DNA of 7,676 nucleotides, from the NCBI GenBank assembly GCA_905371275.1, contig CAJPLH010000089.1:1-7676 (forward strand), read 5' to 3'. The notes beneath the pieces are model-generated. The model was not told the origin of the DNA. It saw nothing but the letters and a program-made list of their open reading frames with translations, and searched no databases. The position numbers and the translations under genes are program-made. Below are positions 1 to 5,350 of the stretch, in pieces. Numbering within the stretch: position 1 is the stretch's first letter; every line of letters starts with the position of its first letter. Origin of the DNA: Prevotellaceae bacterium (lineage in GTDB: Bacteria > Bacteroidota > Bacteroidia > Bacteroidales > Bacteroidaceae).

Positions 1-295
1 AAACCAAGCATGTGCAGTATTGCATTGCTTTAAGAAAGAGGTTTTGAATGACTATGTATGGTTCTATATGCGAACACAAAAAGATAAGCTTAAGAAAAAG
101 GCATATGGCTCTGCTCAGCCAAATATAAATGCGGATATCATAGCAAAATATCCGGTTCTGCTTCCTTCTCTGTCAGAACAAAAACAGATTGTTTCTGACA
201 TTGAAAATTATGAAGCTCAGATAGCCAAAGCACAGGCTATTATGGATAGTTGCTCTGCTCGTAAAGCAGCCATTCTCAACAAATATCTGATGTAA
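1..295 (+). CDS. hsdS: Restriction-modification specificity subunit (HsdS-like), 3' end only
   Basis: This is the C-terminal 97 codons of a gene that begins before the window; the open frame starts at base 2 and ends with TAA at 293-295. The peptide reads NQACAV near its start, then a long charged helix, then GSAQPNINADIIAKYPVLLP and LSEQKQIVSDIENYEAQIAK. This is the typical end of a type I specificity subunit: the second target-recognition domain finishes with a 'Q.ni....i...p...P...EQ..I' block and passes into the conserved coiled-coil helix. The family recognises the bipartite DNA target and docks the HsdM methylase and HsdR translocase. The ending ARKAAILNKYLM also resembles the tail of methylase-specificity fusions, so a fused HsdM-S (type IIG-like) protein cannot be excluded without the upstream part. 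It is followed 4 bases later by the nucleotidase gene, which suggests one transcript. The A+T-rich codon use differs from the genes beyond base 1700. Confidence 0.82.
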   Translation, partial: NQACAVLHCFKKEVLNDYVWFYMRTQKDKLKKKAYGSAQPNINADIIAKYPVLLPSLSEQKQIVSDIENYEAQIAKAQAIMDSCSARKAAILNKYLM

Positions 296-299
296 GATT

Positions 300-1224
300 A
301 TGCCATACCCTATAGAAGACAAGCTGGTGATTGCCGTATCCTCCAGTGCTCTCTTTGATATGCAAGAGTCTGATGCAATCTTCAAGCAAGACGGTGAAAA
401 AGCTTATAGAGAGTACCAGCGGAAGAATATTGATGTTCCTCTGAGAACTGGTGTTGCTTTTCCCTTTATTAAAAGGCTACTCAGTCTAAATAACGCTTTC
501 CCCAAGGAGTGCCCTGTAGAGGTCATTCTGTTTTCCAAAAATAGTCCAGAAACAGGCTTACGGGCATTCCGTTCAATCCAATATTACGAGTTAAATATCT
601 CTCGGGCATGCTTCTCTTCAGGCAATTCCAATCATCAATACCTTCCAGCCTTCAATTCTACTCTCTTTTTGACTACTAATATAGAAGATGCTAAAGAAGC
701 ATTAGCTAATGGAATCACAGCAGGAGTTGTCGGAAAGCAAGAGATACATGATTCAGATGAAGAAGGACTTTGTTTAGCATTTGACTTTGACGGGGTCATA
801 GCAGATGATAGTTCTGAGAAGGTCTATCAAAGAACAAGGTTTGGTATCTTATCAAGAGTATGAGAAAGTATATGGAACTCATCCCTTAGGCTCTGGACCT
901 ATTGCAGATCTCCTAAAGAAAATCTCATCATTTCAAAAATTTGAACGTATGAAGCAGTACAAGGATCCAACCTATAATAGGCTATTGAGAACAGCTATTG
1001 TTACGGCTCGCAATGCTCCTGCTCATGAGCGTGTTGTTTTTACTCTGATTAGCATGGGAATTGAAGTTGACGAAGTCTTTTTTATGGGAGGAGTAGAGAA
1101 AGCAAGATTGCTGAATATTCTAAAGCCTCATATTTTCTTTGATGACCAGACCTCTCATCTTGAAAATATAAAGGACGTTGCAGGAGTACACATCCCTTTT
1201 GGTATAGCAAATGCCAATGCTTAG
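300..1224 (+). pseudogene. cN-I-type 5'-nucleotidase (PF06189-like), broken by a one-base frameshift
   Basis: Recognised as the bacterial relative of cytosolic 5'-nucleotidase I, which removes phosphate from (deoxy)nucleoside monophosphates. The start MPYPIEDKLVIAVSSSALFD, the GVAFPFIKRLL and FSKNSPETGLRAFRSIQYY blocks and the HAD motif I DFDGV (residues 162-166) are all characteristic. The first frame runs 300-863 (187 codons), but homology leaves it after Gln177 and continues one frame over to TAA at 1222-1224. The second part holds motif II (TAR then NAPAHER), the motif III lysine (GGVEKARLLN) and motif IV (FFDD). Removing one A from the AAA at 829-831 restores VYQ-EQGLVSYQEYE and gives about 307 residues, the usual family length. 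The shift therefore splits motif I from II-IV and should inactivate the enzyme, unless it is a sequencing error or ribosomes shift there. An internal ATG at 805 could only yield a fragment lacking motif I. The gene starts 4 bases after hsdS and is probably cotranscribed with it. Confidence 0.87.
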
Positions 1225-1306
1225 CTGTAGGTGCAAATGATAGTATTGAACTCAATTTACAAGTGTTTCTTGTAAGTTAGTTGCGTAAAGAAGTTGGATA
1301 CGCCTA

Positions 1307-1352
1307 AATAAAACCTCCACCCAAGATCGTTGTTTGGGATGGAGGTTTTATT
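1307..1352. terminator. Bidirectional intrinsic terminator closing the hsdS-nucleotidase operon
   Basis: Bases 1307-1319 (AATAAAACCTCCA) pair perfectly with 1340-1352. The stem continues with CCCAA (1320-1324) against TTGGG (1334-1338), with one bulged A at 1339 and a loop of about nine bases. The outer arms supply A-rich sequence on the left and TTTTATT on the right, so the hairpin can stop transcription in both directions. It lies about 80 bases after the nucleotidase stop and marks the end of the A+T-rich accessory block. Confidence 0.8.
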
Positions 1353-1634
1353 GCTCGTAATTTTATGGGGGGTAGAAAAGGGAGAGAATCGCTTAACTCG
1401 TTGATTTACTATCAGTTTTCGGAGGGCGAGAATCTGAAAGGCATCTTGCAACGCATCCTCAACAGCCGTTACCGCGCTGAGCACCGTGAAGAGGATTATC
1501 GCACGTGATACGAGGTATTGGTGCGCTGTTTTGAAGCTTTCCTCAAAAAACTCTACGCGGTGTGCCACGGTGTACTGATGTCGAAACGTGAGAATGGATT
1601 TGACCCCACGTTTTTGGACAACATCATAGTATAA
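1308..1634 (+). pseudogene. Unrecognised coding remnant with an in-frame stop
   Basis: I do not recognise this product. The + frame open from 1308 has host-like codons (CTG, CGC, GAG, ATC) and reads MGGRKGRESLNSLIYYQF from an ATG at 1365, followed by a charged helical stretch ending HREEDYRT. It then meets TGA at 1506-1508 and continues in the same frame as YEVLVRCFEAFLKKLYAVCH to TAA at 1632-1634. The persistent frame and good codon use either side of one stop suggest a decayed gene, perhaps a leftover of a mobile element or of the gene originally downstream of recA. The first codons overlap the terminator hairpin, so the true 5' boundary is unclear. The opposite strand also has a 144-codon open frame (1691-1257), but its codon use is poorer. 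Confidence 0.35.
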
Positions 1635-1648
1635 GTGTGTTTTTAGAT

Positions 1649-1673
1649 AAAAGGCCAACACCAGGTTGGTTTT
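1649..1673 (-). terminator. recA transcription terminator
   Basis: On the - strand, reading away from recA, CCAAC-CTGGT-GTTGG forms a 5-bp stem with a 5-base loop (1655-1669), followed by CCTTTTAT. It begins about 37 bases after the recA stop codon. On the + strand the same hairpin is followed by TTTT (1670-1673), so it may act both ways. The stem is short, hence moderate confidence. Confidence 0.55.
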
Positions 1674-1705
1674 GGGAAAAGGCAAAGACAAGTTCGTCAG
1701 AAACG

Positions 1706-2785
1706 CTACAAATCAGCCGCTATTTTGCATGGTTGTTCCAAATAGTCATAGTCTTCCTCTGCGGCAGGTTGCGCAAGTTGTTCTGTGATTCGCTGTTCTA
1801 GTTCGTTGCGCAATTCCGCGTTTTGCGCCAATGCTTGGAAAAACGCTTCGCGACCCATAGCAATGTGTTGCTTGCCATAGCTGTACCACGCACCTGTTTT
1901 GGTGAGCACCTTGAGCGCAAGCCCCAGTTGCAACAATTCGCCAGAGCGCGAAATGCCACGACCGAAAATGATTTCAAAATCGCAAGAGCGGAAGGGAGGA
2001 GCCATCTTGTTTTTCACCACCTTCACGCGCGTCACCGCACCAATGTCGCGATTGTCTTTCTTGATGTTGCCAAAACGGCGCACATCGAGTCGCACAGAAG
2101 CATAAAACTTTAGGGCATTGCCGCCCGTCGTCACTTCGGGATTGCCAAAGGGAATATTGATTTTCTCGCGCAATTGATTGATGAACAAGCAGGTGGTGCG
2201 TGTTTTAGCCAGAGAAGCCGTGATTTTGCGCAAAGCCTGACTCATCAGTCGTGCCTGCAAACCCAGTTTGTTGTCGCCCATTTCCCCTTCAAGTTCCGCT
2301 TTGGGGGTGAGCGCTGCCACCGAGTCGACCACCACAAGGTCGATGGCGGCCGAACGAATGAGTGTGTCGGCAATGTCGAGGGCATCCTCCCCACAGTCGG
2401 GTTGCGCCACGAGGAGAGCTTTGACGTCAATGCCCAATCGCGCAGCATAGTGAGGGTCGAAGGCGTGTTCCGCATCTACAAAAAGGGCGGTGCCCCCTGC
2501 GCGTTGCACTTCGGCAATGGCATGGAGTGCCAGCGTAGTCTTACCCGAAGCCTCGCCCCCAAAGATTTCCACGATGCGCCCTCGGGGATAACCCCCAATG
2601 CCCAAGGCTGCGTTGAGGGCCATAGAACCAGTGCTAATTACGTCAATGGGTTCTGTGGTGGATTGTCCGAGAAACATCACCGCACCGTGTCCGAAGTGTT
2701 TTTCGATTTGCCGCATCGCATCTTGCAGAGCTTTGTTGCGCTCTCCGTTTGTGGGGAGAGAAGCGGTCGGTTTTTGTTGTGTCAT
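1706..2785 (-). CDS. recA: RecA recombinase, with unusual P-loop and L2 residues
   Basis: RecA forms ATP-dependent filaments on single-stranded DNA and drives homologous pairing and strand exchange. The 359-residue protein is near full family length and collinear with it. Visible parts: N-terminal oligomerisation helix (about 15-32), Walker A GGEASGKTT (76-84), catalytic Glu106 in DAEHAFD, Walker B LVVVDS (150-155), the DNA-binding L1 region EGEMGDNKLGLQARLMSQA (166-184), L2 (203-222), and an acidic tail (EEDYDY). Two conserved sites are atypical. The P-loop has Gly77 where most RecAs have Pro (GPESSGKT). L2 reads REKINIPFGNPEVTTGG where the family has KIGVMFGNPETTTGG; the central Phe and the NPE and GG residues are kept. 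All catalytic residues are present, so it is probably active. It could be the only RecA of the cell or a diverged second copy. The start ATG at 2785 follows an A+T-rich leader and fits family length. It is apparently monocistronic. Confidence 0.97.
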   Translation of the reverse strand: MTQQKPTASLPTNGERNKALQDAMRQIEKHFGHGAVMFLGQSTTEPIDVISTGSMALNAALGIGGYPRGRIVEIFGGEASGKTTLALHAIAEVQRAGGTALFVDAEHAFDPHYAARLGIDVKALLVAQPDCGEDALDIADTLIRSAAIDLVVVDSVAALTPKAELEGEMGDNKLGLQARLMSQALRKITASLAKTRTTCLFINQLREKINIPFGNPEVTTGGNALKFYASVRLDVRRFGNIKKDNRDIGAVTRVKVVKNKMAPPFRSCDFEIIFGRGISRSGELLQLGLALKVLTKTGAWYSYGKQHIAMGREAFFQALAQNAELRNELEQRITEQLAQPAAEEDYDYLEQPCKIAADL

Positions 2786-2823
2786 GGTAAAAAATGTGTG
2801 TTAGGTTATAGATTGTGGGAGAT

Positions 2824-2847
2824 AGCAAGGCCTCTCGGCCTAATGCT
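2824..2847 (-). other. Stem-loop at the predicted 5' end of the recA transcript
   Basis: AGCA-AGGCC-TCTC-GGCCT-AA-TGCT: a 5-bp GC stem with a 4-base loop, extended by four more pairs past a two-base bulge. It lies 4-27 bases beyond the -7 element, so it would either cap the recA mRNA or overlap the start site as a dyad operator. No LexA-type box of known sequence is visible. The role is inference. Confidence 0.45.
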
Positions 2848-2850
2848 GGT

Positions 2851-2887
2851 GCAAAGGTAGTGCAAGTTATTGACGACAGCTGACAAA
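2851..2887 (-). promoter_or_regulatory. Predicted recA promoter (Bacteroidetes type)
   Basis: The - strand carries TACCTTTGC at 2859-2851, a full match to the Bacteroidetes -7 consensus TAnnTTTGC. A TTTG at 2887-2884 is a candidate -33 element, but the gap of 24 bases is longer than the usual 19-21, so that half is uncertain. Transcription would begin near 2844, giving a leader of about 60 bases before the recA ATG. The 22-bp repeat array lies immediately upstream of this promoter. Confidence 0.6.
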
Positions 2888-2916
2888 CTGAAAAATGCAG
2901 CGTTAAATGTTTCAGG

Positions 2917-3114
2917 TAAAACGACGGCTTGTTTTTCCTAAAACAACGTATCGTTTCATCTAAAACAACGTGTTGTTTTCCATAAAACAACGTATCGTTT
3001 TCCATAAAACAACGTATCGTTTTTCCTAAAACAACGTGTCGTTTTCCATAAAACAACGTATCGTTTTCCATAAAACAACGTGTCGTTTTCCATAAAACAA
3101 CGTGTTGTTTTCTA
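2917..3114. repeat. Nine tandem 22-bp repeats, each with an internal dyad
   Basis: Units begin at 2917, 2939, 2961, 2983, 3005, 3027, 3049, 3071 and 3093, with an exact 22-bp period and no length variation. Eight begin TAAAACAACG; the first (2917) is degenerate (TAAAACGACG). The core is AAAACAAC-GT-RTYGTTTT followed by a short TCCA-like linker. Units with GTGTTG form a perfect 8-bp dyad; others read GTATCG or GTGTCG. Twenty-two bp is about two helical turns, so bound proteins would lie on one face. The array sits between the recA promoter and the inverted-repeat region. It creates open frames on the - strand (for example 3254-2643) because 22 is not a multiple of 3; these look like artefacts. 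Possible roles are a regulator-binding array, a structured transcript or a selfish minisatellite; none is shown. Confidence 0.93.
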
Positions 3115-3181
3115 GTCGTTGCGAGGAGGAGGAGAGGAAGGGAAAAATTGAACTGTGAAAATACGTGTAATCGTCGACTCT

Positions 3182-3205
3182 CGCGCGTGCGCGTGTACAC
3201 GCACA
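3182..3205. other. 24-nt alternating pyrimidine-purine run with Z-DNA potential
   Basis: From 3182 to 3205 the strand alternates C/T and G/A without a break and is mostly CG and CA/TG steps, with a perfect 12-bp palindrome GCGTGTACACGC at 3191-3202. Such runs favour left-handed DNA under negative supercoiling (established knowledge). Whether that happens here is inference. A shorter related palindrome-like GCGTGTACGC occurs in the opposite arm near 3484-3493. Confidence 0.6.
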
Positions 3206-3524
3206 GTATAAGAGTTTTTGTGTTTTTGCTGTCACAAGTGTCACAGTCTATCATATAAGGGTTTATGTATCAGTGATTTACTTGTTTTTCTTGGTGTATT
3301 TTAACAAAACATAGATACTATCTTCCAAATACACGCACGACAACATCGAAAGACATCGTTTTTCGCGCGGATTTTTCCTGTATTTTCTCTCAGTTTGTTC
3401 TCCTTTTTACACCGAAGTGTGACACTTGTGACAGCAAAAAAACAACATTGCGGTTGGAATGCGCGCACCTATGTGCACCTATGCGTGTACGCGAGAAACG
3501 CTCCCCAAAAATTTTCTCTCCACG

Positions 3525-3602
3525 TTTTTCCTCATTTTCTCTTCTTTCTCCTTCTTCTCTTCCTCTTTCCTCATTCCCCCTCACTTTCCCTTCTTCTCTT
3601 CT
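3525..3602. repeat. Polypyrimidine tract
   Basis: Seventy-eight bases of almost pure C/T, broken only by A at 3534, 3573 and 3583, including an uninterrupted 38-base run at 3535-3572. It is built of irregular TTCTC, CTTT and TCC units rather than one exact repeat. Any translation from it is Phe/Leu/Ser-rich low complexity and should not be called a gene. The mirror counterpart is the purine run at 3123-3147. Confidence 0.75.
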
Positions 3603-3729
3603 GGGGCATCCAATACTTGCAAGTTCTTATTTTGCTATGTGTGCATTACAGATTAAAAGCTGAGCAAAGAAAAAAATGCACATTTCCTTGATTTTTTCAC
3701 GCTTTGGGGCAATATCGACCCATATACAA

Positions 3730-3757
3730 ATAGGGGGATGCGTTGTACCCCCCCTAT
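3730..3757. other. GC-rich hairpin upstream of the ricT promoter
   Basis: ATAGGGGG (3730-3737) pairs perfectly with CCCCCTAT (3750-3757) across a 12-base loop. There is no T tract after it on the + strand, so it is not a classical terminator. It sits about 70 bases upstream of the ricT -7 element and could be an operator or an end of the repeat-rich region. Function unknown. Confidence 0.45.
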
Positions 3758-3807
3758 CTGTTCAGAAACTAATGACCTGCATTGAATACTAAATTCCTGT
3801 GACTTTC

Positions 3808-3839
3808 TTGGCAGATTGACCAAAAAAAGTTACCTTTGC
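3808..3839 (+). promoter_or_regulatory. Predicted ricT promoter (Bacteroidetes type)
   Basis: TACCTTTGC at 3831-3839 matches TAnnTTTGC, with TTG at 3808-3810 as the -33 element, 20 bases upstream, which is within the normal spacing. Transcription would start near 3846 and leave a leader of about 125 bases. The leader contains a small ACATC-AGCA-GATGT hairpin at 3862-3875 and a GGCC-GTTT-GGCC dyad just before the ricT start. The -7 sequence is identical to that proposed for recA. Confidence 0.7.
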
Positions 3840-3972
3840 GGTAGCAGGAGAATGTCAATCTACATCAGCAGATGTTGAAGAAAAAAAGGCCAGTCTTGCA
3901 GACCTCCGCAGCCTTTCTCGCTCCTGTCACTCCTATTTTCCAAAGGCCGTTTGGCCATCCCAACATATAGAC

Positions 3973-5262
3973 ATGCACGATACCACCATCTCAGACCCTG
4001 CCCTTAGAGGTTTTGCGGCTTGCGGTTGTGGATGCTCCAAGCATCAGCTCAACACCTTCGACTATTTTAGCGATGTGCCAGGCAACAACCAAGTGTCGAA
4101 CCTCGTGGAGGTGCAGTTCAAAAATACAAGAAAAGGATATTTTCTCAACGATAATCAACTCAACCTCGTCAAAGGCGACATTGTTGCCGTGGAAGCCTCA
4201 CCTGGTCACGACATCGGCACAGTGACCCTCACCGGAAGTTTGGTGCCACTGCAAATGAAAAAGGCACAACTCAAGCCGGGCACAGAGTTGAAACGCATCT
4301 ATCGCAAAGCGCGACCTGCCGACATTGACAAATGGGAAGAGGCACGTGGTCGCGAAAATGCCACCATGATTCAGAGCCGACAAATAGCCAAAGAGTTAGA
4401 GTTGGACATGAAAATCGGTGATGTGGAATATCAAGGTGATTGCAACAAAGCAATTTTCTATTACATTGCTGATCAGCGCATTGATTTTCGCAAATTGATT
4501 CGCGTTTTGGCAGACACCTTCCATGTACGCATCGAAATGAAACAAATTGGTGCCCGACAAGAAGCGGCACGCATTGGGGGAATTGGCCCTTGCGGACGCG
4601 AATTGTGCTGTGCATCGTGGAGAAAAGATTTTCAAACAGTGTCTACCGGTGCTGCGCGTCAGCAAGATCTTTCACCCAATCCACAAAAATTGGCTGGACA
4701 GTGCGGCAAACTCAAGTGCTGCTTGAACTATGAGCTCGACACTTACCAAGAAGCGCAACAAACGCTGCCCGATCGCAACATCCCTCTGGAAACGCTCGAT
4801 GCCACTTATTTCCACTTCAAAACCGACATTCTCAGTGGTCGCATCATCTACTCGATGGACAAGCGTATGGCGGTCAATCTCGTGACCATATCTTCAGAAC
4901 GCGCTTTTGAGATCATCGAGCAAAACAAGGCGGGGGAGAAACCCGAAGCACTCGACAATGAGGTACGACCTGCTCCTAAGAAACCTGTGGATTTGGCGGA
5001 ACAAGACGATTTGACACGTTTCGACAAGTTGCGCAACAAGAAGAAAAAGCGCAAACCGCAAGGAAAAGACCGAGAGCGTGCTCCACGCAACCGCGATGAG
5101 CAAAACAGAAGCGCAGACGGTGTGCAAGAAACTGTGCGTGAAGGACAAAATCCTGCACGCGAGGAACAAAACGGTGTGCGCGATGAAGCACGCAAACCGC
5201 GCAACGACCGTCCACGCAATGGGAAACCGCGTGGAAATGCTCCGCAAAACACGAATAACTGA
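3973..5262 (+). CDS. ricT: PSP1-domain protein, RicT (YaaT) family
   Basis: Cytoplasmic cysteine-rich PSP1 C-terminal-domain protein. In Bacillus the relative RicT works with RicA and RicF in an Fe-S-bearing complex that affects RNase Y-dependent mRNA processing; the role in Bacteroidetes is not established. Seen here: an N-terminal cysteine cluster C17-C19-C21, a beta-rich N-terminal domain (about 44-105), the PSP1 domain (about 108-195, including RQIAKELELDMKIGDVEYQGD), then two C-x4-C-C clusters, CGRELCC (207-213) and CGKLKCC (244-250), which are the hallmark of the family. The last 100 or so residues are a basic, low-complexity tail (KKKKRK, then Arg/Asn/Glu/Gln repeats) that makes the protein much longer (429) than the Bacillus one and might bind RNA. 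The ATG at 3973 is chosen because it keeps the N-terminal cysteines and lies after the predicted promoter. gldH follows on the same strand, an arrangement familiar in Bacteroidetes. Long - strand open frames over the tail are shadows of its composition. Confidence 0.93.
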   Translation: MHDTTISDPALRGFAACGCGCSKHQLNTFDYFSDVPGNNQVSNLVEVQFKNTRKGYFLNDNQLNLVKGDIVAVEASPGHDIGTVTLTGSLVPLQMKKAQLKPGTELKRIYRKARPADIDKWEEARGRENATMIQSRQIAKELELDMKIGDVEYQGDCNKAIFYYIADQRIDFRKLIRVLADTFHVRIEMKQIGARQEAARIGGIGPCGRELCCASWRKDFQTVSTGAARQQDLSPNPQKLAGQCGKLKCCLNYELDTYQEAQQTLPDRNIPLETLDATYFHFKTDILSGRIIYSMDKRMAVNLVTISSERAFEIIEQNKAGEKPEALDNEVRPAPKKPVDLAEQDDLTRFDKLRNKKKKRKPQGKDRERAPRNRDEQNRSADGVQETVREGQNPAREEQNGVRDEARKPRNDRPRNGKPRGNAPQNTNN

Positions 5263-5350
5263 CGCGAGAAGGCTCCACAAAAGGCGCTACAAATGCCATC
5301 TTACTCCAAAGGAACAACGTATGATTTGGTCACGATTTCAAACAACAGTG

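Larger units (their letters stand above)
3115..3602. repeat. Large diverged inverted repeat with 23-bp identical inner arms
   Basis: Bases 3223-3245 and 3418-3440 are exact reverse complements over 23 bp (core TGTCACAAGTGTCACA), about 170 bp apart. Moving outward from each inner arm, the same elements occur in the same order: an A-rich run, a GCGTGTAC-type GC-rich alternating segment with CGCGAGA, a CACGT-TTTT block, and a one-sided tract (purines at 3123-3147 on the left, pyrimidines at 3525-3602 on the right). The two sides are therefore diverged inverted copies of about 130-190 bp around a unique 172-bp centre. No convincing open frame, promoter or RNA gene is seen in the centre. Short open frames in the arms are low complexity. 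It may be a chromosome-specific repeat family or a small non-coding mobile element. Confidence 0.75.

Noticed and set aside
1257..1691. 144-codon - strand open frame downstream of recA
   Set aside because: It runs through both terminator hairpins, uses poor codons, and the + strand frame of the same stretch has better codon use.
2174..2860. 228-codon + strand open frame antisense to recA
   Set aside because: It lies entirely opposite a certain recA gene and its leader, with unlikely composition; it is a shadow of the G+C-rich recA codons.
2917..3114. CRISPR array
   Set aside because: The units are contiguous 22-bp repeats without spacers, and no cas gene is present.
2643..3254. 203-codon - strand open frame (and a nested 72-codon one) across the recA start and the 22-bp array
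   Set aside because: It overlaps the recA 5' end in another frame, and its repeated FYGK/RHVVLWK-type sequence is just the 22-bp unit read in three frames.
2917..3602. Plasmid or chromosome replication origin (iteron-like repeats, dyads)
   Set aside because: No DnaA-type box and no replication initiator gene is present; the neighbours are recA and ricT. Not excluded, but unsupported.
3390..3691. Several 64-98 codon open frames in the pyrimidine-rich region
   Set aside because: They are low complexity (Phe/Leu/Ser or Glu/Arg-rich), overlap in several frames, and arise from the C/T tract and inverted repeat.
4848..5317. Three - strand open frames (113-134 codons) opposite the ricT tail
   Set aside because: The lysine- and arginine-rich tail removes stop codons on the other strand; the products are Cys/Ser/Phe-rich and implausible.
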